Part shown: positions 35,851 to 44,689 of the stretch, piece after piece
Layout: the number at the start of each line of letters is the position of its first letter
How positions within the stretch are numbered: position 1 is the stretch's first letter
Source: Symsagittifera roscoffensis
Taxonomy: Eukaryota > Xenacoelomorpha > Acoela > Convolutidae
Length of the DNA: 64,000 nucleotides
Direction: 5' to 3'
NCBI RefSeq assembly: GCF_963678635.1
Contig: NC_087064.1
Coordinates: forward strand, 43,953,159 to 44,017,158
The notes under the pieces: generated by a model
What the model saw: only the letters and a program-made list of their open reading frames with translations
Told to the model about the DNA's origin: nothing
Databases searched by the model: none
Made by a program: the position numbers and the translations under genes

Positions 35851-36113
35851 CGGAAGATACATATCGACGGAAGACAAAACTAAGTCTTAAGACGACTGGC
35901 TAACGTCTAAACAGAGCTTTGCATGCTTTTCACCGTCTCTACCAAGCCAGTACTTCTCGGTGGTCTTTCTAACATCGGGTCGACAAAAACGTTACTGCTT
36001 TCGGCTTCGGTCAAAACACTCAAATTAACTAGATTACATGCAGAAATAGTGAGCTCATGGCTGGGTCTCAGTATCCCCAGACCACGAGGTCACTCCTAAA
36101 AACAGGGCTACTA
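35851..36113 (+). repeat. Structured direct repeat R, copy 2
   Basis: Second copy of the 34.5-kb repeat. The terminal hairpin (36051-36091) uses GGTCT/AGACC where copy 1 uses GGTTC/GAACC, so pairing is kept despite sequence change. The outer stem has one mismatch here. Confidence 0.85.
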
Positions 36114-36678
36114 CTTATTATATTACTATTGTTTTTGTTCAGTAGATAAAAATCATCATCTCCATCGAAGAGGGATCAACCCTTTCCCCCAACTCCTAGC
36201 TTCTCATCCTTATCAAAATGAATCTAGATGTTAATTAAATTCAAATCAGGACATGACAAGAAGCTAAAAGTCTATATAACAGGCTAAAAGTTTCAGTCCC
36301 GAAACCCTTCCGGATTCTTGAATCCACTGAATCAAGCTCGCTAATCTTGACTTCCTCTTAATCCGGAAGGCTGTCCGCCACCCTTCACCGTTGTCTGCAA
36401 CGGCCCTGCAACTATTGTAGCGACACAATAGTTGCAACTCGGAGTGTTCTCTGTTACTCTGTAACTCGTTGTCGTTCTCCAATCTCTATTTCGTAGTTGT
36501 TGTTAGCGCAGCTAATGTTGTTCTCTTTTTCTTTCTTGTTTTTGCCAAAATGGCCGTTTCTGACGTTTCTCAGAAATATGACGTCAGAATTCGAATTTTT
36601 GAAATGTTAAAATACCAGAATATTCTAGGCCTCACAGTCTGGCCAATCGTTCCAATAACGTTCTTAGTTCTTAAAAAT
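36114..36678. other. Unassigned segment with two perfect inverted repeats
   Basis: No gene is recognised. CCTTCCGGATT (36306-36316) is the inverse of AATCCGGAAGG (36360-36370), and GCAACTATTGT (36408-36418) pairs with ACAATAGTTGC (36425-36435) across a 6-base loop. The composition is less AT-rich than the surroundings. Confidence 0.6.
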
Positions 36679-36937
36679 CGCACAATACGGTTTCCGGCAA
36701 AAAAGGTCAGCAGTACTTCAAATGGTACAATTTTTGAGCAAAGTATTTGAACTCAACGATGACAAAAATGTTCAAACACTATCAGTCCTTTATCTAGATT
36801 CTAAAGCCTTTGATAAAGTTCCTCATAGTCTCCTAATCGCTAAACTACGAAACATAGGTCTATGCATTCAAATACAAGACATAATACAAGACTATCCAAC
36901 AGATAGAATGCAGTTTGTGAAAATCAATAAATTTTAG
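36679..36937 (+). repeat. Second copy of the RT fragment (about 255 bp)
   Basis: Nearly identical to 35565-35818, containing QKRSAVLQ and SKAFDKVPHSLLIAKL. The copies differ at only a few bases, so the duplication is recent relative to the decay of the RT. Confidence 0.9.
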
Positions 36938-37100
36938 ATGTGCAAGGCTCGCTGCTAAAAATTCGACTTCTGCAGAGATTGCATTTTTCACATTCTGGTC
37001 GAATGTCACATACTCCCCGGACAGTCCGGTCAATGTCCTCATTGAATCACGCAATGTTCGTAAAATAGATACAATGTCATCGAACAGAATTTACAAAATG
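36938..37100 (-). pseudogene. Possible coding remnant next to the unidentified block
   Basis: A minus-strand frame reads ILRTLRDSMRTLTGLSGEYV and then TFDQNVKNAISAEVEFLAAS. The balanced residue use looks coding. It is cut by the RT fragment boundary at 36937 and has no upstream start. It may be the end of a further gene of the 37.8-43.8 kb block, or an unrelated exon. Confidence 0.3.
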
Positions 37101-37214
37101 CACGAAATTACTTTTATCCACGTCACATCGACTCACTGCAGAATATAAACGGCATCATACTACATCACTATAGCCTTCAAATTCTCTCATTATTCTGCAC
37201 ATTGAGGATATGAC

Positions 37215-37457
37215 TTAAGATAAAACATATTTTCTGACTTCCAATGTCAATGTCCCGATTAAAACTCTTCTCTTAGATTTAAAAAGTGTTGGCTTGCAGG
37301 ACAGTCCTGCCAACCAACAAGCTAAAATTATCCTACTACGCCTTTTCCTTCGGAAATCTTGCTTGTTATTGTCCTGAATACTAAAACTAAGAAACTCTGT
37401 GGTTAGAAAGAACAATGAAACAATCTCCCTCTTCGAGAGATTACTCAAGCCTTCCAT
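37215..37457 (-). CDS. Small hypothetical ORF (80 codons) downstream of the block
   Basis: MEGLSNLSKREIVSLFFL... with a basic RRKRRSR patch and a hydrophobic stretch. It has the same orientation as the three long ORFs and lies about 360 bases downstream of the last one. No homology is recognised. It may be a small member of the same element or chance. Confidence 0.3.
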   Translation of the reverse strand: MEGLSNLSKREIVSLFFLTTEFLSFSIQDNNKQDFRRKRRSRIILACWLAGLSCKPTLFKSKRRVLIGTLTLEVRKYVLS

Positions 37458-37816
37458 GTCACCACAAAGTGATCAGTTCTCCTAGCTGATTAAAAACAGT
37501 CATGCAGGCTGGAATATTTAAATATACTCCTTCACTTAAGCCTTCCTAAATAAATAGTGAGTGAGTGTCTCTAAAGCCACTTCAACTAAAATCAAAATGC
37601 AAATTTATAAATGCAACAACTTCAAAATTCAACTTAATGTTTCAGTTTTCAATTACAACTTGGTTGCTTGGTTTCTCACTTGAGTTTTTCACACACATAA
37701 AACAATTCTGAGTTTTAACTTTTCTTCATCACTCCTTTGTTTTCTTCTTTTTTCGTCGTTTAGAAGTTCTAAAACTTCTAAATTCTTCTAATTTCATCTC
37801 TTCTTTCGGTCATCCG
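37458..37816 (-). terminator. 3' flank of the unidentified block with a 10-bp hairpin
   Basis: TTTAGAAGTT CTAA AACTTCTAAA (37759-37782) is a perfect 10-bp stem with a 4-base loop, about 35 bases past the stop of ORF C, followed on the minus strand by a purine-rich tract. A role in RNA 3' end formation is inference. Confidence 0.4.
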
Positions 37817-39592
37817 TCAATGTTCCATTTCTTCCTCCTGTGATACTGACTCTGCACTCTCAGTTTCCGTATCTTGTAACACGTCGTTAGCTATCCTGAC
37901 GCTGCTGGAAGCCGTCCTCCAACACTTTTGCTCTTCCACCCTCTGTTTACAACAAGGTAGGGGATCCACGTTAGATTCTCTGTTCCTGCAGAAGCTGTTG
38001 TGGAGACACAACGTCACGTCTCTCTCCAAATCTTCTTTCAGCATCTCTGCCTTCTCCTTTCCACTACGTTCACTTGTCCTGGAAATTCTTTTCACAGCGG
38101 TGTTCACTGCATTCCGATGAGTCACGAGAGCTCGCTTGAAAGCTCCTGCTCCAATGTCCAGCTGATATTCACTGTACACCCTGCCGTGCTTCGACATATG
38201 CTTTTTTGCATACTCGTACAACCATGCAGTCATGTTAGCTCTGAACCATGGCATCAATCGTTTCCTTGCCCATATCTTCTTCACTTCCATCGGAATGTTT
38301 AGAACTTTGCACATTGTCTCAAAAAGATCTAAATCTTTTAGACAATCTAATTTCCGCAACTGTTCTCTCGTCTGTGCCTCCTGTCTGTTATTTTCTCTCA
38401 CATGAGCTTCCAGCCATCGTATCGCCATCATAACTCCCACTATCACTATCGTTACGGGCTGTGATGAATCTGGTAAACCCATGGAGAGCAGCTCTCCAGA
38501 GTCCCAGATCAACATCAGATTACTACGCTTGGGATACCACCAGGTCTGCAGCAAGCAGTGGCAAGGAAACTCGTCATGCATCAACATGATGCTCCTCCAA
38601 TTACGTTTTCGCGAAGCTTCCAGCAATGGTTCCACTTCCATCATCACTCGGTGGACTTCATCATTCTCATCTACTGCATTGTAATCTGTGACAGTTGATC
38701 CTCTCTGTTTCTGTCTCTCAAAGTCACTGAAGTTCCCGCTCACGTATCCCATGAACTTCTTTCCTAATTTTGACTCCAATTCTTCTTTGGTTCTCTCTGG
38801 AACTGCTGAGAACATCTTACATAGTAACTCGTAAGACTTTTCAGACATTCTCGCCAATCTCACACACTTCGGCACTGAGAAGGCTTGATCCACGATCGTT
38901 CTTGTACTCTTCACGTCCACAGCCACGAAATGTACAGGGTATCTGCTCTTGCACATTGGAGCCAACGTTGAACCCACCAAATATCGTGCTCCTGATGGTC
39001 TACAATAAGTCTCACTGTGTCTGATGTTCATTTCTGTCTCGATTGCTTTCCTCCATTTCCCTATGTATTTCTGTTCAGTCTGCAGAACTCCTGGGAATAC
39101 TTCTACACTGATGGCTGTGACCACCTCATGTTTCTGTTCCAGATTCAATAGTGACTCTAAAGAACCAAACATGCTGTAGAATCCTAGTGCAGTCACTAGA
39201 TTCACATCGGTTCCTCCATGGCAATCTGCTATCAGTTCCGTTTCTGTTCTAGCTTTCATCACTACATTTCCAAACAATACCGTCAATTGCTTGTGTTGTT
39301 TCTCCAGGGTCTTCACACAGTCCAAACCTCCACAAACGTGACCCTCCAGTCCACAGACTTCCGCCAGACAGCTACCAGGTTTGACCCAGTCTTCTGGTCC
39401 CCAGCCAGGCAACTCCACTTTATCTTCTCTGTTGCTCTTAGAGGCTGTTATCATCACATTATATATGATATTGAGGTCACGCAGGTTACAGTCTGCATTC
39501 AGTTCCCTCTGTACGTCTTGTGTCGCCCGTAATATTGAGTCAGCGTTGGGACTAGGACACCATGATGGCCTCATCAATTCCCACACTGTCAT
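37817..39592 (-). CDS. Unidentified block ORF C, about 591 aa
   Basis: An uninterrupted frame. The first ATG is at 39592 (TTG at 39595 is not needed). It begins only 9-11 bases after the stop of ORF B. Cys-rich phrases near the N-terminus include GLEGHVCGGLDC. The middle contains GARYLVGSTLAPM and PVHFVAVDVKSTRTI, and a tryptophan-rich stretch CLLQTWWYPKRSN. The C-terminus is a Lys/Arg-rich helix followed by an acidic tail (TETESAESVSQEEEMEH). I see no membrane protein signature, P-loop, polymerase motif or zinc finger, and recognise no family. The coding strand is purine-rich. The tight spacing to ORF B implies polycistronic or subgenomic expression, as in viruses. Confidence 0.75.
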   Translation of the reverse strand: MTVWELMRPSWCPSPNADSILRATQDVQRELNADCNLRDLNIIYNVMITASKSNREDKVELPGWGPEDWVKPGSCLAEVCGLEGHVCGGLDCVKTLEKQHKQLTVLFGNVVMKARTETELIADCHGGTDVNLVTALGFYSMFGSLESLLNLEQKHEVVTAISVEVFPGVLQTEQKYIGKWRKAIETEMNIRHSETYCRPSGARYLVGSTLAPMCKSRYPVHFVAVDVKSTRTIVDQAFSVPKCVRLARMSEKSYELLCKMFSAVPERTKEELESKLGKKFMGYVSGNFSDFERQKQRGSTVTDYNAVDENDEVHRVMMEVEPLLEASRKRNWRSIMLMHDEFPCHCLLQTWWYPKRSNLMLIWDSGELLSMGLPDSSQPVTIVIVGVMMAIRWLEAHVRENNRQEAQTREQLRKLDCLKDLDLFETMCKVLNIPMEVKKIWARKRLMPWFRANMTAWLYEYAKKHMSKHGRVYSEYQLDIGAGAFKRALVTHRNAVNTAVKRISRTSERSGKEKAEMLKEDLERDVTLCLHNSFCRNRESNVDPLPCCKQRVEEQKCWRTASSSVRIANDVLQDTETESAESVSQEEEMEH

Positions 39593-39603
39593 CAAGCTCG
39601 TTC

Positions 39604-42600
39604 TCAGTAATTCATCTGAGAATCCAACCCAAACTCCACTCTTTTGTCGGATTTTGGTACTGAAGGTGCATTCACCTCTTCCTCCAAGACCAGTCCCAAT
39701 TTGGCCTGTGGATTGTTAACGCTCTTAATCGTTACAATTCTGGACGTCCAGAATCTTAGCAACACCGCCTGCTCATAATCGAAGAAGCAATCGCGTATGT
39801 CTTCACTCAGGAAAGGATTGTACGCGATCCCTATGATCCCGGATACGTAGCCATACGATTTCTTCTTGATCGGTCCACAGTATTCACTGGATTTCGGCGA
39901 TGCTCCCATAGATTCTTTAGTGAGTCTCAACTCTTTGTTTGAGAATCTCCCGATTTCGTCTATCTTTTTCATGGGTTCCAACTCCTCAGGTTCTTTCATG
40001 TTCACCCTCATCGGTTTACTTTGCTGCATATCCAGCAGTGCTAGCAAGAATAAGGCTTTCGTTCGCTCATCGCCTTCCCTCAACATTTTAACACAAGTGT
40101 TTAATGCAGGTACTGAAATCTGCTCTATCAGGAATCGAATGAAACAGAGAGCGTCTCTCCGCTTCGCACACGCTACTGCTGCTCCCTCCTGGACTATCAG
40201 ATCCCTCAGGTTCGTCATAAGGAAAACCTTTTCCTCTTTTGATCTCTTCCTTTCTTCTGAGTCATATTCTTCGCGAGTCAGTCCCATCATGCACCAGGCG
40301 AACCTGAGTTGTAACTCTGTTCTTACATAAGGTACTGCCACGAGAGCATGTATCCTTGGCATAGTCCTCATTTCCTCTTCAAAATACCTCAACACTACTG
40401 CTTTCCATGGAAGGCTCACCAACTGCTCGATCGTTTCCGCCTGTATGTCAGACGACGCCAAAGTCCCGTACGCCTTCTGCTTGAGGGTGGTGCCTTGCAA
40501 CATCGTTTCTAGATAACCCTCCATGGCTTTTTCGTCTTCCAGGGCCATTACATACCCTCTAGCCGAGTTTCGGTATTCCAACATCTCCATGTATCCACCG
40601 GTGGGTTCATCTATCGACACCATCTCCGACACTGTCAGTCGGTTGTATTCCACTGGTGTTAGTTGTCCTGCGACACTTCCCTTTCCATGATTCATGGGAG
40701 ATGGCTTGAAGTCTTTCATTTTGCTCTCTCCACATTGGCTGAGTATTTCCATTTCTAAGGTTGCTCCAGTCAGAGTGCGGTCACTCCTTTTGGATTTATA
40801 ACCGGTTGACTTTATCCCCGCCATGAGAATAGGTGGCACCATCGCTATATCAGTTAATATTCTATCTGTGCCAGACAATTGATAATCACCTTGCCCCAAA
40901 TCCATGACCTCCTCAACTCGTTTCCTTTTCGCTGAGTTACCAGCTTTCATCGATATTTCTGAATCCAACTTCGTCTTTCCAACTCTCCTCGGCATCACTC
41001 TGCTGCCTAACTTCATTTTCATCGCATTGATTTTATCAATCACCATTTTTGATCGCATCGTCCCTCTCCTGGTTCTTGACAGATACACCATCTCTCCTTC
41101 ATCATCCTGTGGTGTCATCTTGATGGGAGAATTCGCTTCACTCTCATCAGTGGCTGAGTCGATCAACAACTCACTCAGTCTCCCTTCACACTCATCAAGC
41201 TTGTCCAGTACTTCTCTCATCAAGGGTTGGTTGAGACCCGTTTTTAGAATAGACTGGGTCCCATAGCTTTGAACCACAGTCCAGACTTCTTCCATAAACG
41301 CCACTCTGTCTAGCTTGCATCCCGTCCTACTCTCGTGGTCTCGGTGATGCACTTCCCATTCTTCTTCGGGCAGCGTTCCCAAGAAAGGTACTCTGGCTGA
41401 GGCCTCTATTCTTCTCCTCCGAGGTGATTCCATGAGGATTCTCTGGTCATTATTTCTTGAATTGCCAGGAGAGCTGCTCTCCGGCAAATTCCGTTTCATT
41501 TCCATAAAGGCTGACGGAGGCTCCAGTGTCGAGATGCCTTCATCCGCTGGCTCAGTCGTTTCCAACGTGTCTGCATTGTTCTCAAGATCACTGAAGATAT
41601 TGAAATCCAGGCTGGATGTTCCTCCTGTCGATGCCCTGTCATCTTCCCCACCAGCTTGATCTTGTTGCATGGGTTCTTCGGTTCGATGGCTTCCACCCTG
41701 TCCGTCATTTTTTTCAGACTTATCCTTGTTTGAGCTCGATGGTCCTTGTTCGTCATTGTCGGCTTCTTCCTGGAATCTCGGTATGAGCAATGTACCGGCC
41801 GATTCATCTTCCTCTTCTCCATAGACCACTTTGATTTTTTCACAGCCGAAGGGTGCTAGGAAAGTTCTCGTCTGCAATATTCCTCCCACTTTCATCTCCT
41901 TTTTCACACTGGTCAGGATTAATGAGGCTTCAGGCAATTCGGCCCTGCCTCTCATCCTCATCGGAGCTAAGCCTAATTCCTTCCATTCCTCATCAAATCT
42001 TCCAGGCTTGGGAGTTGCGGCGTTGCTTATTCGCCTTCTCGTCGCTTGATCCGTGTATGCGAATCGTGTGTACTGTAACACGGCGGCATTTCTCCCTACA
42101 AAGTATGGATCCATCGTTCCCACGAAATTCCCTACTCTCCTTTCATTGGCTTCGAATGCTCCCAATCTAGGAGTCTGCACCACGGAGACTGCTCCGAGCA
42201 ACATCCTTCTTATCAGAGGGAATTCAGGGATTGCCTCCGGCAGCTTCTTGTAATCGCCCCAGTCCTTCGTCTCTTCTCTCACTTTGTGATATGCTGCAGT
42301 GAGACGAGGCACTCTGGTTATCTCACCATTCGTTTTATCATAGGGTCTCAGATTCCAAAGCTTTGGAAACACCTCGATGTGTCCTCTTTCTACTTCTCCC
42401 ATGCGGTCACGGAAGTGATCGTCAAAATTGATGACTGTCATCTCTGGCTCCGATATTTTCGCAAATAACAGATCTTCACTCATGAGCTCCCGCAATGTGT
42501 GCTGCTCACACCAGTTCAGTGTACTACCGTCCACTGCCGATATGAGGTTCAGGTGCAGCACCGACCTCCTATATGCTTCCACTTTAACGTCAGGGAACGC

Positions 42601-42708
42601 AAACGTGACTGCTAGTCCATAGATCACTGTCACGAACTCCGTGACTCCTCTGATCAGCGCCAAGGGATCGGTTCTCATAGCCAAGCTCAGATCAGTTAAC
42701 AGTGGCAT
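39604..42708 (-). CDS. Unidentified block ORF B, 1034 aa
   Basis: An uninterrupted 1034-codon frame starting MPLLTDLSLAMRTDPLALIR. Roughly residues 1-310 look globular. About 310-420 is a low-complexity acidic, Ser/Asn/Gln-rich linker that looks disordered. Two basic patches resemble nuclear localisation signals: SPRRRRIEASARV (about 41400-41430) and SAKRKRVEE (about 40912-40935). The C-terminal ~350 residues look helical (EEEMRTMPRIHALVAVPYV; AYNPFLSEDIRDCFFDYEQA). There is no P-loop, DNA or RNA polymerase motif, protease triad or Cys/His finger that I can see. The length, lack of introns and lack of decay argue for recent acquisition or selection. Function unknown. Confidence 0.78.
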   Translation of the reverse strand: MPLLTDLSLAMRTDPLALIRGVTEFVTVIYGLAVTFAFPDVKVEAYRRSVLHLNLISAVDGSTLNWCEQHTLRELMSEDLLFAKISEPEMTVINFDDHFRDRMGEVERGHIEVFPKLWNLRPYDKTNGEITRVPRLTAAYHKVREETKDWGDYKKLPEAIPEFPLIRRMLLGAVSVVQTPRLGAFEANERRVGNFVGTMDPYFVGRNAAVLQYTRFAYTDQATRRRISNAATPKPGRFDEEWKELGLAPMRMRGRAELPEASLILTSVKKEMKVGGILQTRTFLAPFGCEKIKVVYGEEEDESAGTLLIPRFQEEADNDEQGPSSSNKDKSEKNDGQGGSHRTEEPMQQDQAGGEDDRASTGGTSSLDFNIFSDLENNADTLETTEPADEGISTLEPPSAFMEMKRNLPESSSPGNSRNNDQRILMESPRRRRIEASARVPFLGTLPEEEWEVHHRDHESRTGCKLDRVAFMEEVWTVVQSYGTQSILKTGLNQPLMREVLDKLDECEGRLSELLIDSATDESEANSPIKMTPQDDEGEMVYLSRTRRGTMRSKMVIDKINAMKMKLGSRVMPRRVGKTKLDSEISMKAGNSAKRKRVEEVMDLGQGDYQLSGTDRILTDIAMVPPILMAGIKSTGYKSKRSDRTLTGATLEMEILSQCGESKMKDFKPSPMNHGKGSVAGQLTPVEYNRLTVSEMVSIDEPTGGYMEMLEYRNSARGYVMALEDEKAMEGYLETMLQGTTLKQKAYGTLASSDIQAETIEQLVSLPWKAVVLRYFEEEMRTMPRIHALVAVPYVRTELQLRFAWCMMGLTREEYDSEERKRSKEEKVFLMTNLRDLIVQEGAAVACAKRRDALCFIRFLIEQISVPALNTCVKMLREGDERTKALFLLALLDMQQSKPMRVNMKEPEELEPMKKIDEIGRFSNKELRLTKESMGASPKSSEYCGPIKKKSYGYVSGIIGIAYNPFLSEDIRDCFFDYEQAVLLRFWTSRIVTIKSVNNPQAKLGLVLEEEVNAPSVPKSDKRVEFGLDSQMNY

Positions 42709-42777
42709 GCCTCCAACATGTCGTCTAACATCTTCCTCTCTTTCAATCGTCTCGTCTTCTCCCGTTCCAAAGTGATT

Positions 42778-43815
42778 TTATTGTAAGAGATACTGGATAA
42801 GAGTGTGTCTCAGGTCTCTTATCTTGTTCCACGAGTCCGTGGATTTCTTCATATCCAAGTTCCTCACTCTCTCTTTCATCGGCTCTGGACAACGTGCCAG
42901 TTCCATTAGTCCTCCCAAGTTTCCGTGGGTAATTGCGATCAATGTCAGAAGTCCATCTAGCCGCAGGTTCTGAATTCCATCGGTGAGCAGCATCGCCGGT
43001 CCTTTCACGAAACTTTCCGCTCCGAATAAGGCTATTAATTCCACTATCGATACTCTCACCACTGCTTGGAGGAATTCCTTTATCAAATAGTGCGAGACTT
43101 TCGGATAGACTTTTGCCAAGAAGGACGCGGTCCATCCGGCTCCCAACCCTTCTAGCATGCTGTCTGTCCTTTCAAAGCCCTCCTGTCCTTTCATTTCCTG
43201 GGTCCAGAAGGTTTCCAGAGTAATCTGACACATTCTGTTTACAAACTCAGCAGTCTTTTCTCCGGCATTTTCCGCCAGGTTCACCTCCTTCAACAAGTAG
43301 GCATGCATCTTCGTGATCATCACGGGGCCTTGCTCAAAAGCATCTGCACCAAATGCCGCTACTCTAGAGTTCAGGTGTAGCCACTGGTTGGCTTCCGGTT
43401 TGGTTCTCAGAATCATCGCCTCTAGATGAGCTCTTGTCTCCAGTGAATTTTTCCTTCTTGTGTCTTCACCTGCCACTTCCATTGCTCGGAACCATAAGTC
43501 GTTGGACATTGCCGCGATCACTCGATGGTCGTCGTCTATTCCCGGTTTCAGTTTGAGTTGTCGACTGAAATTGGACAGTTCCAACCCCAGCACTTCGTCC
43601 AACACTAACATGTGTAGCGCGTGGTCCTTGAATCCTCTCATCGCGTTTGAGATATCTGACCATACTGCAGGCAGTTCAGCCTTAAGTGGCCTCAGGTTCT
43701 CCATTTCTATCAGGCAATTCGGGGCTGTTATGATCACATCATATTTTCCTTCCGAGAGCAAGGCCACAATTGCATACACGAGTTTCAGTCCATCCGGGAA
43801 ATGTGTATATCCCGG
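42778..43815 (-). CDS. Unidentified block ORF A, at least 345 aa, 5' end in assembly gap
   Basis: Open from the edge of the N-gap (PGYTHFPDGLKLVYAIVALL...) to a stop at 42778. Internal text includes YDVIITAPNCLIEMENL, DDDHRVIAAMSNDLWFRAM, RVAAFGADAFEQGPVMITK and LIALFGAESFVKGPAMLLTD. The last two share the pattern AFGADAFEQGP/LFGAESFVKGP, suggesting an internal duplication. It ends 69 bases before ORF B. No family is recognised. The true start is hidden by the gap. Confidence 0.72.
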   Translation of the reverse strand, partial: PGYTHFPDGLKLVYAIVALLSEGKYDVIITAPNCLIEMENLRPLKAELPAVWSDISNAMRGFKDHALHMLVLDEVLGLELSNFSRQLKLKPGIDDDHRVIAAMSNDLWFRAMEVAGEDTRRKNSLETRAHLEAMILRTKPEANQWLHLNSRVAAFGADAFEQGPVMITKMHAYLLKEVNLAENAGEKTAEFVNRMCQITLETFWTQEMKGQEGFERTDSMLEGLGAGWTASFLAKVYPKVSHYLIKEFLQAVVRVSIVELIALFGAESFVKGPAMLLTDGIQNLRLDGLLTLIAITHGNLGGLMELARCPEPMKERVRNLDMKKSTDSWNKIRDLRHTLIQYLLQ

Positions 43816-44015
43816 NNNNNNNNNNNNNNNNNNNNNNNNNNNNNNNNNNNNNNNNNNNNNNNNNNNNNNNNNNNNNNNNNNNNNNNNNNNNNNNNNNNNN
43901 NNNNNNNNNNNNNNNNNNNNNNNNNNNNNNNNNNNNNNNNNNNNNNNNNNNNNNNNNNNNNNNNNNNNNNNNNNNNNNNNNNNNNNNNNNNNNNNNNNNN
44001 NNNNNNNNNNNNNNN
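43816..44015. other. Assembly gap, 200 N
   Basis: Exactly 200 unspecified bases. The N-terminus of ORF A and the right edge of the unidentified block fall here. Frames reported across it are meaningless. Confidence 1.
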
Positions 44016-44685
44016 CCTATTTTTCAACCAAATGAATTGACCCGCAAATTCTCGAAAAAAAATGCTCTACAAAAGCTGGTATCCTCCGAGCATTTTTTTT
44101 CCTTATGATTCTTTGGTCGAATTTTATCTCATCAGAATTCGGCGCGTTTTTGCTGCCTACTGCTAAAAAAATCACTTCCAAAACCCAATTATTTGTAAAG
44201 TAGGAGAAAATTTATAACAATAAAATTTTGAAAACACCATGTAGGCTCAACTAAAAGCCAATTACTTACTTAAAAGCAAATGCATAACTTCACACTCACG
44301 AAACACACTGTTATCTGATTGATGTTCAGCAAGACCATGAGTTATTTTGATCTACAGTCATTGAACTAATGCTTTCAAACCTATTTCGATATTCGATTTT
44401 CTGTTTATGAGTGGTACATTTCCACAGCTTCCCATTTTCTCTAAGCATATGAAAACTGTTTCCATTAGAATTGGAAAAAAAATATTCAAGAGGCTCTGAA
44501 ATTCTAAAACTTTAAATAAAGCGTTCCTAGCTTGAAAACCATTCAATCATTTTGAACATTAAACAATGATGCCAGCCATGTACTTGAAAAATTGTATATT
44601 GCAAACCCTTCATCGTCCCAACCACCTTAAGACGCTTTCCGAGTCATTTTGGACAAATTAAAAAAAAACATTACTTTACATGTTA
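44016..44685. other. AT-rich DNA, part of a dispersed repeat
   Basis: Around 44580-44680 it resembles 47200-47270 (CTTCATCGTCCCNACCAC...GAGTCAT). This shared repeat is interrupted here by the MITE-like insertion. No gene. Confidence 0.5.
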
Positions 44686-44689
44686 ATAA

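Noticed and set aside
40904-41266. Plus-strand frames of 100-190 codons opposite ORFs A-C
   Set aside because: Antisense shadows of long purine-rich ORFs, with Ser/Leu/Phe-rich composition typical of such shadows.
37817-43815. Assignment of the long-ORF block to Mononegavirales, Nimaviridae or Polintons
   Set aside because: No polymerase, gene-junction signal or hallmark motif supports any of these. The spacing is too tight for typical mononegavirus intergenic regions, and I will not name a family without homology.
43460-44108. Several frames spanning the N-gap
   Set aside because: They are built from unspecified bases.
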